A stretch of 64,000 bases of DNA from Bradyrhizobium acaciae (GTDB lineage: Bacteria > Pseudomonadota > Alphaproteobacteria > Rhizobiales > Xanthobacteraceae). Both the position numbers and the translations under genes were made by a program. Positions 18,691 to 27,772 of this stretch are shown here, piece after piece; position 1 is the stretch's first letter; every line of letters starts with the position of its first letter. The notes under the pieces were generated by a model, which saw only the letters and a program-made list of their open reading frames with translations, made no database searches and was not told the origin of the DNA. The stretch is taken from assembly GCF_020889785.1 (NCBI RefSeq), contig NZ_JACMYK010000002.1, positions 186,001 to 250,000 on the forward strand, in the 5' to 3' direction.

Positions 18691-19209
18691 TCAAAACTCC
18701 TGCGCGAGCTTTGCCAGCATCTCCAGCAACGCGGCGTGGTTGGCCGGGCCGAGCACCTCGATCAGCCGCGCCTCGTGCTTGTTGGCGACCAGCTTCTTGG
18801 CGCGCGCCAGCACGGCGCGGCCCCTGTCGGTCAGGACCAGGATGTGGGAGCGGCGGTCGTTGGTCGAGCGCATCCGCGCGCAAAGGTCGCGGCTTTCCAG
18901 CGCATCGAGCATCGCGACGAAATTCGGCCTGAGGATGCCGAGCGTGTTGGCGATCTCGGTCTGGTTGCGGCCGGGATTCTTGTCGAGCAGCAGCAGCACC
19001 GAGAACTGCGCCGGCGTCAGCTGCAACGGCGCGACGCAGCGCAGGAAGTCCTCGAATACCCTGAGCTGCGCACGCTTCAGCGAATAGCCGAGCAATCCGG
19101 ACAGTTCGCCCAGTTGCAGCATGCTGTCGTCCCCGGCAGGATCGACCGGTTCCTTGCGCAGGGCACGCGACGATCGGACGGCATCGGCGGCGGTCTTGGA
19201 AACAGTCAT
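18691..19209 (-). CDS. MarR-family transcriptional regulator (CouR-like by context)
   Basis: A 172-residue MarR-type regulator starting at ATG 19209 (MTVSKTAADAVRSSRAL); a TTG nine codons upstream is less likely. The winged-helix core reads LTPAQFSVLLLLDKNPGRNQ, with recognition region ANTLGILRPNFVAMLDAL and wing MRSTNDRRSHILVLTDRG. It is divergent from a Liv transporter and borders ligase and crotonase genes. In Rhodopseudomonas palustris the MarR protein CouR, which binds p-coumaroyl-CoA, occupies a comparable position, and HcaR does so in Agrobacterium. A repressor released by a hydroxycinnamoyl-CoA is the best guess. Confidence 0.88.
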   Translation of the reverse strand: MTVSKTAADAVRSSRALRKEPVDPAGDDSMLQLGELSGLLGYSLKRAQLRVFEDFLRCVAPLQLTPAQFSVLLLLDKNPGRNQTEIANTLGILRPNFVAMLDALESRDLCARMRSTNDRRSHILVLTDRGRAVLARAKKLVANKHEARLIEVLGPANHAALLEMLAKLAQEF

Positions 19210-19268
19210 CGCTCCAGGCTCGCAATCCCGGTACAAAAACCCGGCGGGACGATCGGGGACCTTGAGAT

Positions 19269-19302
19269 TATATCTAATAATTGTTATCCGCTATATCTAA
19301 TA
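19269..19302. promoter_or_regulatory. Putative MarR/CouR-type operator region
   Basis: Two direct copies of TATATCTAATA lie 23 bp apart (19269 and 19292). ATTGTTAT-N5-ATATCTAA (19280-19300) overlaps them and is an imperfect version of the perfect dyad at 28587-28607 with the same spacing. The region lies between the MarR and livH starts, so it could control both. Confidence 0.5.
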
Positions 19303-19388
19303 TCGACGGCTATCAACAGTCGATATCGGCCGACCCGACCGGCACAGCCGGCTGCGGCGGCCCGACGCTTAAGGGGGAGCGCTCGGCC

Positions 19389-20429
19389 TTGAACACAACG
19401 ATCATGCTGTTCCTGCTGCAGGACGGCATCACCAACGGCGCGATCTACGCACTGCTCGGGCTGGCCCTGGTGCTGGTGTTCGCCGTGACGCGGGTGATCC
19501 TGATCCCGCAGGGCGAATTCGTGACCTACGGCGCGCTGAGCTACGCCATGCTGGCGACCGGGCAGGTGCCGGGCACGGCGCGGCTCGCCGTCGCGATGGG
19601 CCTCGTCGCTTTCGCCCTCGACCTGTTCTTCGCCCGCAAGGCGCTGCACGCCCGGTTGGTGATGCGCTCGGTCGCGCTCAACATTGTCTTCCCTGTGGCG
19701 CTGCTCGGCCTCGTCTACGCGCTGGTCGGTCCCCACACGCCGGTCGCCGTCAACATCGCGCTCGCGCTGCTGATCGTGGCGGCGATCGGACTGTTCCTCT
19801 ATCGCATTGCCTTCCAGCCGATCGCGCACACTTCCGTGCTGGTGCTGCTGATCGCCTCGGTCGGCTGCCATCTGGCGTTGCAGGGCCTGGGCCTCGTGTT
19901 CTTCGGCGCCGAAGGCCTGCGCGGCCCGGCGCTGTCGAGCGCCGCGGTAACCGCGGGTCCGCTTCGCTTCACCGGCCAGAGCCTTGCGGTCTACGGCCTG
20001 ACGGTCGGCTTCATCGTCGCCCTGTGGCTGTTCTTCGGCTACACTAGGACCGGCAAGGCGCTGCGCGCCACCGCGGTCAATCGGCTCGGCGCCCGTCTGG
20101 TCGGCATCCGCACCACGCTATCGGGCCAGATCGCATTCCTGCTCGCTTCCGTGATCGGCGCGATTTCCGGCATCCTGATCGTGCCGATCACCACGCTCTA
20201 TTACGACACCGGCTTTTTGATCGGCCTGAAGGGCTTCATCGCCGCGATCATCGGCGGCCTGGTCAGCTACCCCCTGACCGCGGTCGCGGCCATCGTGGTC
20301 GGCATCGTCGAGGCCTTCTCGTCGTTCTACGCAAGCAATTTCAAGGAAGTCATCGTGTTCACGCTGATCCTTCCCGTCCTGGTGCTGCGTTCGCTCGCAG
20401 CACCCCAGGTCGAAGAAGAGAAGGATTGA
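19389..20429 (+). CDS. livH: Branched-chain-type ABC transporter permease LivH (aromatic-acid uptake type)
   Basis: A 346-residue membrane protein with many hydrophobic segments, including [20 protein letters not shown], the LivH opening. I prefer the TTG at 19389, preceded by GGGGGAG, over an earlier start inside the AT-rich operator region; an ATG at 19404 is also possible. It leads a cassette with a LivM-LivG fusion and LivF, overlapped with short spacing. Given the neighbouring CoA ligase, crotonase and pobA genes, the transporter probably imports hydroxycinnamates, like CouPSTU of R. palustris. Confidence 0.88.
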   Translation: MNTTIMLFLLQDGITNGAIYALLGLALVLVFAVTRVILIPQGEFVTYGALSYAMLATGQVPGTARLAVAMGLVAFALDLFFARKALHARLVMRSVALNIVFPVALLGLVYALVGPHTPVAVNIALALLIVAAIGLFLYRIAFQPIAHTSVLVLLIASVGCHLALQGLGLVFFGAEGLRGPALSSAAVTAGPLRFTGQSLAVYGLTVGFIVALWLFFGYTRTGKALRATAVNRLGARLVGIRTTLSGQIAFLLASVIGAISGILIVPITTLYYDTGFLIGLKGFIAAIIGGLVSYPLTAVAAIVVGIVEAFSSFYASNFKEVIVFTLILPVLVLRSLAAPQVEEEKD

Positions 20430-20434
20430 GCGCG

Positions 20435-22204
20435 ATGACGCAGCGACTCCCTCTCATCATCTTCGCGCTCGTGCTGGCGGTGATCCCGCTTCTGCCGGGC
20501 ATCCCGCCGTTCTGGATCGTGCTGCTCGACAATATCGGCCTCGCCGCGCTGGTCGCGATGGGGCTGGTGCTGCTCACCGGCGTCGGCGGCCTCACCTCGT
20601 TCGGACAGGCCGCGTTCTGCGGCTTCGGAGCCTACACCACCGCGGTGCTGACCACCGCCTACGGCGTCTCGCCGTGGCTGACGCTGCCGGCTTCGCTCTT
20701 GGTCAGCGGCATTGCGGCCGTGCTGCTCGGCCTCGTCACGGTGCGGCTGTCCGGCCATTATCTGCCGCTCGGCACCATCGCCTGGGGCATCGGCCTGTTC
20801 TATCTCTTCAGCAAGCTCGAATTCCTCGGCCGCAACGACGGCATTTCCGGCATCCCGCCGCTCTCGATCGGCTCATTCAAGATGCTGAGCCCGGATACGA
20901 TCTATTACGCGATCTGGGTCGCGGTGCTGCTCGCGGCACTATTGACCATGAACCTGCTGGACTCCCGCACCGGGCGCGCCATCCGCGCGCTGCGGCGCGG
21001 TCATATCGCCGCTGAAGCGTTCGGCGTCCAGACGCCGCGCGCGAAGCTCCTGGTGTTCATCTACGCGGCAGTGCTGGCCGGCCTGTCCGGCTGGCTCTAC
21101 GCGCATTTCCAGCGCGCCGCCAACCCGACGCCGTTCGGCGCGCAGGCCGGCATCGAGTATCTGTTCATCGCCGTCGTCGGCGGCGCCGGTTACGTCTGGG
21201 GCGGCGTGCTCGGCGCCGCGATCGTCGTGATCCTCAAGGAAGTGCTGCAGAGCTACCTGCCCTACATCTTCGGCGGCCAGAGCCAGCTCGAGACCATCGT
21301 GTTCGGCATCATGCTGGTGCTGCTGTTGCAGCTCGCGCCGCAGGGCGTCTGGCCCTGGCTGATGTCGAAGCTGCCGTTCAAGCCGGCCCGCAAGACGCCG
21401 GACACATCGGTGAAGCTCGAGCATCGCGAGCGCGCGCCGGGAACATCATCGGTGCTGCTGCACATCGACAGGGCGCGAAAACAGTTCGGTGGCGTGCTCG
21501 CGGTGAACGACGTGTCGTTCGACGTTAACGCCCGCGAGATCGTCGCGCTGATCGGCCCGAACGGCGCCGGCAAGAGCACGACGTTCAACCTGATTACCGG
21601 CGTCCTCGCCGCGACCAGCGGCAAGATCGCCGTGCTCGGCAACGAGGTCGCGAATGCGCCGCCACAGGAGGTGGTCAAGCTCGGCGTCAGCAGAACATTC
21701 CAGCACGTCAAGCTGGTGCCCGACATGACCGTGCTGGAGAACGTCGCGATCGGTGCGCATCTGCGCGGCAATTCCGGCGCGATCTCCAGCATGCTGCGGC
21801 TCGATCGCACTGACGAGGCGAAGCTGCTGGCGGAAGCCGCGCGCCAGATCGCGCGCGTCGGGCTTTCGGACCAGATCGACCAGCTCGCCGGCTCGCTGTC
21901 GCTCGGGCAGCAGCGCATCGTCGAGATTGCGCGCGCGCTGTGCGTCGATCCGATGCTGCTGTTACTCGACGAACCGGCCGCCGGCCTGCGCCACATGGAG
22001 AAGCAGCGGCTGGCCGCGCTGCTCCGGCAATTGCGCGACGGCGGCATGTCGGTGCTCCTGGTCGAACATGACATGGGGTTCGTGATGGATCTCGCCGACC
22101 GCATCGTGGTGCTCGATTTCGGCACCAAGATCGCCGAGGGCACGCCGGCCTCGATCAAGCGCAACCCCGACGTGATCAAGGCTTACCTCGGAGCCGCCGC
22201 ATGA
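20435..22204 (+). CDS. Fused ABC permease-ATPase (LivM-LivG)
   Basis: A 589-residue fusion. Residues 1 to about 325 are a LivM permease ([20 protein letters not shown]; loop [20 protein letters not shown]). After a short linker, residues from about 340 form a LivG ATPase with Walker [13 protein letters not shown] near 374, Q-loop TFQHVKL, signature [15 protein letters not shown], Walker [12 protein letters not shown] and LLVEHDMG. I chose the ATG at 20435 over an overlapping TTG at 20426. The 3' end overlaps livF (ATGA). The first liv cassette in this window keeps these two subunits separate, so the two transporters are of different lineage. Confidence 0.92.
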   Translation: MTQRLPLIIFALVLAVIPLLPGIPPFWIVLLDNIGLAALVAMGLVLLTGVGGLTSFGQAAFCGFGAYTTAVLTTAYGVSPWLTLPASLLVSGIAAVLLGLVTVRLSGHYLPLGTIAWGIGLFYLFSKLEFLGRNDGISGIPPLSIGSFKMLSPDTIYYAIWVAVLLAALLTMNLLDSRTGRAIRALRRGHIAAEAFGVQTPRAKLLVFIYAAVLAGLSGWLYAHFQRAANPTPFGAQAGIEYLFIAVVGGAGYVWGGVLGAAIVVILKEVLQSYLPYIFGGQSQLETIVFGIMLVLLLQLAPQGVWPWLMSKLPFKPARKTPDTSVKLEHRERAPGTSSVLLHIDRARKQFGGVLAVNDVSFDVNAREIVALIGPNGAGKSTTFNLITGVLAATSGKIAVLGNEVANAPPQEVVKLGVSRTFQHVKLVPDMTVLENVAIGAHLRGNSGAISSMLRLDRTDEAKLLAEAARQIARVGLSDQIDQLAGSLSLGQQRIVEIARALCVDPMLLLLDEPAAGLRHMEKQRLAALLRQLRDGGMSVLLVEHDMGFVMDLADRIVVLDFGTKIAEGTPASIKRNPDVIKAYLGAAA

Positions 22205-22932
22205 GCGCGCTGCTGTCGGTAACCGACGTCCACATCTCCTACGGCAAGGTCGAGGCCGTGCGCGGCGTCTCGCTCGACGTCGCAGCCAACGAGATCGTCA
22301 CCATCATCGGCGCCAACGGCGCCGGTAAGACCACGCTGCTCAACGCCATCATGGGCGTGCTGCCGGTCAGGGGCCGCACCACCTTCGCCGGCGTCGACAT
22401 GGCGCCATCAGACATCGAGGACCGCGTCGCCACCGGCCTGAGCCTCGTGCCCGAGCATCGCGAATTGTTCGGCACCATGAATGTCGAGGACAATCTCGAG
22501 CTTGGCGCCTTCCGGATTGCAAAATCGACGGCTGCCGTCTCGCTGGAGCGGGTCTACACGCTGTTTCCGCGGCTCAAGGAGCGGCGCAAGCAGCTCGCCG
22601 GCACGCTGTCCGGCGGCGAGCAGCAGATGCTGGCGATGGGCCGCGCGCTGATGGGCGCACCGAAACTCTTGATGCTGGACGAGCCGAGCCTCGGCCTCGC
22701 CCCGATCATCGTCGCCGACATCTTCCGCATCGTCGGCGAGCTCCGCTCGGCCGGCGTTTCGGTGCTGCTGGTCGAGCAGAATGCCCAGGCGGCGCTGCAG
22801 ATCGCCGACCGCGCCTATGTGATGGAGCTCGGCGAGTTCGTGCTGTCCGGCACCGCCAAGGACATCGCCGCCAACAAGGGCGTCGCCGCCAGCTATCTCG
22901 GCTTCCAGCACGAAGGCGAGAGCGCGATTTGA
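22201..22932 (+). CDS. livF: Branched-chain-type ABC transporter ATP-binding protein LivF
   Basis: A 243-residue ABC ATPase with Walker A GANGAGKTTLLN, signature LSGGEQQMLAMGRAL and Walker B LLMLDEPSLGLAP. It overlaps the LivM-LivG fusion by four bases and ends the plus-strand cassette. The binding protein gene is not in line but convergent, beyond a repeat-filled gap. Confidence 0.93.
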   Translation: MSALLSVTDVHISYGKVEAVRGVSLDVAANEIVTIIGANGAGKTTLLNAIMGVLPVRGRTTFAGVDMAPSDIEDRVATGLSLVPEHRELFGTMNVEDNLELGAFRIAKSTAAVSLERVYTLFPRLKERRKQLAGTLSGGEQQMLAMGRALMGAPKLLMLDEPSLGLAPIIVADIFRIVGELRSAGVSVLLVEQNAQAALQIADRAYVMELGEFVLSGTAKDIAANKGVAASYLGFQHEGESAI

Positions 22933-22996
22933 GGGCGGATGGTGATAGGCGGACGGATCGCCGACCGGATTGATGTGAGGGAGTCACCGGCGGTAG

Positions 22997-23170
22997 GGTT
23001 CCCTCCCCCCTTGCGGGGGAGGGTTAGGGAGAGGGGTGCCACACGGCATGCTCTCGCAGTACGCGCTTTAACTAGGCACGACCGAGATTGCGATAGCGAC
23101 GCTCCTATCGATCATCTTGCCCGGGGCTTACCCCTCTCCCCACCCCTCCCCCGCAAGGGGGGAGGGAGCC
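22997..23170. repeat. Palindromic C/G-tract intergenic repeat, second copy
   Basis: The arms are GGTTCCCTCCCCCCTTGCGG at one end and CCCCCGCAAGGGGGGAGGGA at the other, around a non-repetitive centre of roughly 90 bp. It is the same family as 3672-3778. It fills most of the 351-bp gap between the convergent livF and binding-protein genes; the rest holds a terminator. Confidence 0.75.
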
Positions 23171-23230
23171 CGAGCAACGTGCCCGCCTTACGCAATTTTC
23201 GGAGGAGATGACTCTCCAGCGGACGCTAGG

Positions 23231-23260
23231 AAAAAAGCCGGCCCCTCAGGACCGGCTTCT
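23231..23260 (-). terminator. Intrinsic terminator of the binding-protein transcript
   Basis: On the minus strand the stem AAGCCGGTCC / GGGCCGGCTT with a TGAG loop is followed by TTTT. It lies 24 bp past the stop codon of the binding-protein gene. Confidence 0.8.
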
Positions 23261-23283
23261 TCATTTCACGGATCGTGGCCGGC

Positions 23284-24435
23284 TCACATCGCCGGGACGT
23301 ATTTGCCGTCCTTGACCGTCAGCAGGATGCGCGAGCGGTCGTCGAGGCCGTACCGGTCCTTTTCGGTCCAGTTGTAGACGCCCTGGGTCGCGACGATCTC
23401 CTTCTCGGAGATCAGCGCCTGGCGGATCGCCTCGCGGAATTCCGGCGTACCGGGCTTTGCGGTCTTCAGCGCCACCGGGATGATGCGGTTCAGCACCTGG
23501 AACGCGTCGTAGGAGTGACCGGCGAACTGGCTGCGGCTGTTGGCGCCGTATTTGGCTTCATAGGCCGCGTTCAGCGTAAGGCCCGGCTTCTTGGTCAGCG
23601 CGCCGTCTGCCTGCGTCTCCGGCGACATGATCGGGCCGGCCGACATGATGACGCCTTCCGCGGACGCGCCGGCGATGCGGATGAAATCCATGGTGGCAGC
23701 ACCGTGGGTCTGGTAGATCAGGCCCTTGTAGCCGCGCTCGCGCAGCGCGCTCTGCGGCAACGCCGCGGCGGTGCCGGAGGCGCCGATCAGGATGGCGTCG
23801 GGATTGGCGGCGACGAGCTTCAGCACCTGGCCGGCGACCGACGTATCCGGACGCGCGAAGCGCTCCTCATCGGTCATGGTCAGACCCATCGGCACGGCCT
23901 GCGCCTTGAAGTCGTTGACCCAGAGGTCGCCGTAGGAATCCGAATAGCCGATATAGCCGACGGTCTTGATGTTGTGCGCCTTCATGTGCTCGTAGAGCAC
24001 TTTACCCATGATCGGGATCGACTGCGGCAGGTCGACCGACCATTTTGCGCGGGCGTCGTTGATCGGGAACGGCGCGAGACCGAAATGCGGGATGCCGGCC
24101 TCGTTGGCGACCGTCGACACCGCGATCGTCGTCGGCGTGATGCAGGAGCCCATGATGATGTCGGCCTTGGACTCGGTGACGAAGCGTCGCGCGTTGGTGG
24201 TCGCAGCCGTCGGATCGCCGCCGTCGTCGAGCACGATCAGCTTCAGCGGCACGCCGGCGATCTCCTTCGGCACGAAATCGAGCGCATTGCGCTCGGGGAT
24301 GCCGAGCGCCGCGGCGGGGCCCGTGGTCGAGAGCGAGATGCCGATGGTGATTTCATTGGTCTGCGCCAGTGCGGGCGCGCCCGGCAGCGCGATGACTGCT
24401 GCGAGCACTGCTGCGGCGAGAGTGGCCTTCCTCAT
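23284..24435 (-). CDS. ABC transporter substrate-binding protein (CouP-like by context)
   Basis: A 383-residue Liv-type periplasmic binding protein with signal peptide MRKATLAAAVLAAVIALPGA...ALA and mature start QTNEITIGISLSTTGPAAAL. It differs strongly from the five tandem paralogs: it lacks the QKKYDTGASD start and carries GSCITPTTIAVSTVANEAGI and YSDSYGDLWVNDF. It converges on the LivH/LivMG/LivF cassette and leads into the thioesterase-SDR-ligase gene row. By analogy with CouP it may bind p-coumarate-like aromatic acids; this rests on context only. A GGTTTAAACC palindrome lies 27 bp upstream of the start (24462-24471). Confidence 0.87.
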   Translation of the reverse strand: MRKATLAAAVLAAVIALPGAPALAQTNEITIGISLSTTGPAAALGIPERNALDFVPKEIAGVPLKLIVLDDGGDPTAATTNARRFVTESKADIIMGSCITPTTIAVSTVANEAGIPHFGLAPFPINDARAKWSVDLPQSIPIMGKVLYEHMKAHNIKTVGYIGYSDSYGDLWVNDFKAQAVPMGLTMTDEERFARPDTSVAGQVLKLVAANPDAILIGASGTAAALPQSALRERGYKGLIYQTHGAATMDFIRIAGASAEGVIMSAGPIMSPETQADGALTKKPGLTLNAAYEAKYGANSRSQFAGHSYDAFQVLNRIIPVALKTAKPGTPEFREAIRQALISEKEIVATQGVYNWTEKDRYGLDDRSRILLTVKDGKYVPAM

Positions 24436-24502
24436 TCATTCCTCCCTGCAAGTAAGTTTTTGGTTTAAACCGGTTTTACGGGCCAATTCAGCCCCTTCTT
24501 TA

Positions 24503-24578
24503 GAGCATGATCCGGAAAAGTGGAAACCGGTTTTCCCTCGCGACAAACGCGGAACGCGTTTGCGCGGGGATCATGCTC
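24503..24578. repeat. GAGCATGATC palindromic intergenic repeat
   Basis: It begins GAGCATGATCCGGAAAAGTG and ends GGGGATCATGCTC, with inner ACCGGTTTTCC and AACGCGTTTGCG segments. This repeat type is widespread in Bradyrhizobium-like intergenic DNA as I recall. It lies between the binding-protein promoter and the thioesterase gene. Confidence 0.75.
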
Positions 24579-24625
24579 CAAAAGTCGAGTCATGAGGGGC
24601 CGCGAGTCAGCCCATCACGGACACG

Positions 24626-25045
24626 TCAGCCCTTCATGAAGCGGTCGATGATCTCCTGCGGAAACGGCACCGATTTCAGCCTGGCCGGATCGTCCGGATG
24701 GCGGCCGACCAGCACCCGGGTTTCGAATGCCTCGATCGCCAGCGCCTCGCCCTTGAACACGTGGTGCACTACCTCGAAGCTCGAGCGCTTGATGCTCTCG
24801 ATCCGGCTCTCGATGGTAATCCAGTCGCCATGGGTCGACGGGATTTGGAATTTCGCCCGCGTGTCGACCATGGGAATGCCGACCAGGCCATATTTGTGGA
24901 CGAGGTCCTGCTTCGAGCAACCGGCGGCTTCGAACATGATCGAGGTCGAGTCGTCGAACATCGCGAAGTAGCGCGGGTAATAGACGATATTGGCGGGGTC
25001 GCAATCGCCCCACTGGATCTGTACGTCGCGCCGATTGACGAACAT
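24626..25045 (-). CDS. Hotdog acyl-CoA thioesterase (4-hydroxybenzoyl-CoA thioesterase family)
   Basis: A 139-residue single hotdog domain with VQIQWGDCDPANIVYYPRYF, which carries the conserved Asp of the 4-hydroxybenzoyl-CoA thioesterase family (WxDxD-like turn, GDCDPAN). It would hydrolyse an aromatic acyl-CoA to the free acid. In a CoA-dependent hydroxycinnamate pathway that step would release 4-hydroxybenzoate or vanillate. It follows the SDR gene on the same strand after a 12-bp-stem hairpin. The ATG at 25045 begins MFVNRRDV. Confidence 0.85.
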   Translation of the reverse strand: MFVNRRDVQIQWGDCDPANIVYYPRYFAMFDDSTSIMFEAAGCSKQDLVHKYGLVGIPMVDTRAKFQIPSTHGDWITIESRIESIKRSSFEVVHHVFKGEALAIEAFETRVLVGRHPDDPARLKSVPFPQEIIDRFMKG

Positions 25046-25070
25046 GGTTTGTCCTCGATTGAGCGTGATC

Positions 25071-25101
25071 GATCCGGAAGAGCGGCAAGCTCTTCCGGAT
25101 C
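25071..25101. terminator. Hairpin between the SDR and thioesterase genes
   Basis: GATCCGGAAGAG-N7-CTCTTCCGGATC is a perfect 12-bp stem just past the SDR stop codon. There is no T-run on either strand. It shares the GATCCGGAA core of the GAGCATGATC repeat, so it may be a shortened repeat copy acting as a processing or partial termination site. Confidence 0.5.
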
Positions 25102-25106
25102 ATGCG

Positions 25107-25868
25107 TCAGCGCGGCGCCATCCGGAGCGCGGCATCGAGCCGCACCACTTCGCCGTTCAGATAGGGATTGTCGATCATGTGCAGCGCCAGCGAGGCGAAC
25201 TCGTCGGCCTGGCCGAGCCGGCGCGGGAACGGGATCGCGGCGGCGAGTGAATCCTGCGCTTCCTGCGGCAGGCCGGCCAGCAAGGGCGTCATGAACAGGC
25301 CGGGCGCAATCGTCAGCACGCGGATGCCGAATTGCGCGAGCTCGCGCGCGATCGGCAGCGTCATCGCGACGATGCCGCCCTTGGAGGCCGAATAGGCCGC
25401 CTGCCCGATCTGGCCGTCATAGGCCGCGACCGAAGCCGTCGAGATCACGACACCGCGCTCGCCGGTCGCGAGCGGCTCCAGCTTCGCCATCTCAGCGGTC
25501 GCGAGCCGGAGCATGTTGAAGGATCCGATCAGGTTGACCTTGATCACCTTGTCGAAATCGGCGAGCGCCATCGGGCCTTCGCGGCCGATCACGCGTTTTG
25601 CCACTCCGATGCCGGCGCAGTTGACCAGCACCCGCGCCGGACCATGCGCCTTGGCGGCGGCAGCGATTGCGGCCTCGGCGGCCGCCGCATCGGCGACGTC
25701 GCAGACCACGGCAATGCCGCCGATCTCGGCCGCGACGCTCTCGGCGAGCTTGGCATTGAGATCGCAGACCGCGACCTTGGCGCCCTGCGCGGCCAGCCGG
25801 CGCGCGGTCGCAGCGCCCAATCCCGATGCACCGCCGGTGACGATGGCGGCCTGGTCCTTCAACTGCAT
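25107..25868 (-). CDS. Short-chain 3-hydroxyacyl-CoA dehydrogenase (SDR family)
   Basis: A 253-residue SDR of the HSD10-like type. It has the NAD motif VTGGASGLGAATARRLAAQG, NCAGIG, and the catalytic Ser with YSASK (SVAAYDGQIGQAAYSASKGG). I chose ATG 25868 (MQLKDQAAIV), with GAGGAGAACGCC upstream; a longer frame reading into the ligase gene is spurious. The likely role is oxidation of an aryl-3-hydroxypropionyl-CoA to the 3-keto form between the crotonase and a thiolase. It ends in RLDAALRMAPR, closely matching the SDR at 58193. Confidence 0.87.
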   Translation of the reverse strand: MQLKDQAAIVTGGASGLGAATARRLAAQGAKVAVCDLNAKLAESVAAEIGGIAVVCDVADAAAAEAAIAAAAKAHGPARVLVNCAGIGVAKRVIGREGPMALADFDKVIKVNLIGSFNMLRLATAEMAKLEPLATGERGVVISTASVAAYDGQIGQAAYSASKGGIVAMTLPIARELAQFGIRVLTIAPGLFMTPLLAGLPQEAQDSLAAAIPFPRRLGQADEFASLALHMIDNPYLNGEVVRLDAALRMAPR

Positions 25869-25888
25869 GGCGTTCTCCTCTCTGAGAG

Positions 25889-27772
25889 TCAGACTGACGT
25901 GATCACCGATGCCTGCGGCACCGGCGCATAGAGCGCTTCGATGATGTCGGTGCGATGCTCCAGCACCGCGCGCTGGTTGATCGAGCCCTTGTCGGTGACC
26001 TCGCCGCGATCGATCGACAGCGGCGTATCGAGCAGGATCGCCCGCGCGATCCGGTTCGACGAACCGGTGGCGCTCGCAAGCACGCGCGCGAAGCGTTCGC
26101 GAAAGGCGGCACGCACCAGCGGATCGTTGGCCGCGGCCGCGATGTCGCCGGAGGCAAGCGCCGGATTGATCAGGCGGCAACCATCGAGATCGAGGATCAC
26201 GATCGCCGCCAGCTCGTCGCGGTTGATTCCTGCGATCACGACGTCGCGCACCAGCGGCGCGCAGGTGCCGACAAAGCGCGCCCGCAACGGCCCGACGCTG
26301 ACCCAGGTGCCGCTCGCCAGCTTGAAATCTTCGGCGATGCGGCCGTCGAAATCGAAGCCGGCATCGAGATCACCGGGGTTGGCGGGCTTCAGCGCATCCC
26401 CGAACTTGTAGAAGCCTTCCTCGTCGAACGCCTTGGCGGTCAGGTCTGGCTGCCGCCAATAGCCGGGCGTCACGTTCGGGCCCTTGGCGCGGACTTCGAG
26501 CTTGCCGTTGTTGGGGACGAGCTTCGCGTCATTGCCCGACACCGGAAGCCCGACGTGACCGGAACGGCTGGTATCGGGCCGCACCGACATGAAGAACGGC
26601 GAGGTCTCGGTGGCGCCGAGCCCAGTCAGCATGGGCACGCGGTAGCCCTTCTCCTGCACGGCGAGCGCATCGAGGCTGTTCCAGATGAACGGCGACAGCG
26701 CGGCGCCCGAAAAGAACATCGCATGCAGCCGATGGAAGAATTTCGCCCGCAGGGCCGCGTCATCGCGCAGATAGGGCAGCAGCGATTCATAGCCCTTGGG
26801 CACGTTGAAATAGACCGTCGGCGAGATCTCGCGCAGGTTTCGCACGGTCTCCTCGATGCCGCCGGGGATCGGCTTGCCCTCATCGAGATACATCGAGCCG
26901 CCGTTGAACAGCGTCAGCCCGACATTGTGGTTGCCGCCAAAGGTGTGATTCCACGGCAGCCAATCGACGATGACGGGCGGCTCGTCCTTCAGGAACGCCA
27001 GCGTCTCGCGCAGCATCACCTGGTTGGCGCAGATCATCCGCTGGGTGTTGATGACGGCCTTGGGATTTCCCGTCGAACCCGACGTCAGCAGGAATTTCGC
27101 GATCGTATCCGGACCGATCGCCGCATGCGTCGCATCGAGGCGTGGATCCTCCGCCGTTGCCATGAGGTCGGCAAGTCGCGTCACCTCGCGGCCAGGCACC
27201 GCGCCGCGGCTTGCAGCGATCTCGACATCGGGTCCGACATTGGCACGCAACGCATCGGCAAATTTATCGGCGTCGTCGGCGAAGACCAGGCCCGGTGTCA
27301 ACAGCTTGATGACGAAGCCGAGCTTGCCGTAGTCGCGCGACACCAGCGAATAGGCCGGCGACACCGGGCAGAACGGAATGCCGGCATAGAGCGCACCCAG
27401 CGCGATCAGCGCGTGATCGATCGAATTGCCCGACAGGATCACGATCGGCCGCTCGGCTGACAATCCGCGCGCGATCAGCGCGGAAGCGATGCGCCGCGTG
27501 GCCTCATACAATTGCGCGTAGGTGATCTGCCGCCAGCCGCCGCCGGCTGCGCGCTCGGCCATGAACACGCGGTTCGGCTCGGCGTTTGCCCAGTGATGCA
27601 ACCGGTCGGTGAGGCGAACGGGAAACTCGGCGAGCCTGAGCTTCGGGCGAAGATAGATCGTGCCGTCGTCGCGGCGCTCGACGGTGACATCGGGGTTGCC
27701 GAACGAGATCGGGCGCAACGGATGCGCGCTCGCAGTGGACGCGGACGCAGATATGTCAGCCCTGACGCTCAT
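25889..27772 (-). CDS. Feruloyl/p-coumaroyl-CoA synthetase-like AMP ligase
   Basis: A 627-residue ANL ligase of the feruloyl-CoA synthase type, recognised by its length, the P-loop FLLTSGSTGNPKAVINTQRM and the following DWLPWNHTFGGNHNVG. It would activate a hydroxycinnamate with ATP and CoA. I chose ATG 27772 (MSVRADISASASTASAHPLR), which overlaps the crotonase stop by four bases. The 175-residue upstream extension lies inside the crotonase gene and is not coding. It is paralogous to the ligase at 55317. R. palustris CouB is the contextual match; aromatic specificity is inferred. Confidence 0.88.
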   Translation of the reverse strand: MSVRADISASASTASAHPLRPISFGNPDVTVERRDDGTIYLRPKLRLAEFPVRLTDRLHHWANAEPNRVFMAERAAGGGWRQITYAQLYEATRRIASALIARGLSAERPIVILSGNSIDHALIALGALYAGIPFCPVSPAYSLVSRDYGKLGFVIKLLTPGLVFADDADKFADALRANVGPDVEIAASRGAVPGREVTRLADLMATAEDPRLDATHAAIGPDTIAKFLLTSGSTGNPKAVINTQRMICANQVMLRETLAFLKDEPPVIVDWLPWNHTFGGNHNVGLTLFNGGSMYLDEGKPIPGGIEETVRNLREISPTVYFNVPKGYESLLPYLRDDAALRAKFFHRLHAMFFSGAALSPFIWNSLDALAVQEKGYRVPMLTGLGATETSPFFMSVRPDTSRSGHVGLPVSGNDAKLVPNNGKLEVRAKGPNVTPGYWRQPDLTAKAFDEEGFYKFGDALKPANPGDLDAGFDFDGRIAEDFKLASGTWVSVGPLRARFVGTCAPLVRDVVIAGINRDELAAIVILDLDGCRLINPALASGDIAAAANDPLVRAAFRERFARVLASATGSSNRIARAILLDTPLSIDRGEVTDKGSINQRAVLEHRTDIIEALYAPVPQASVITSV

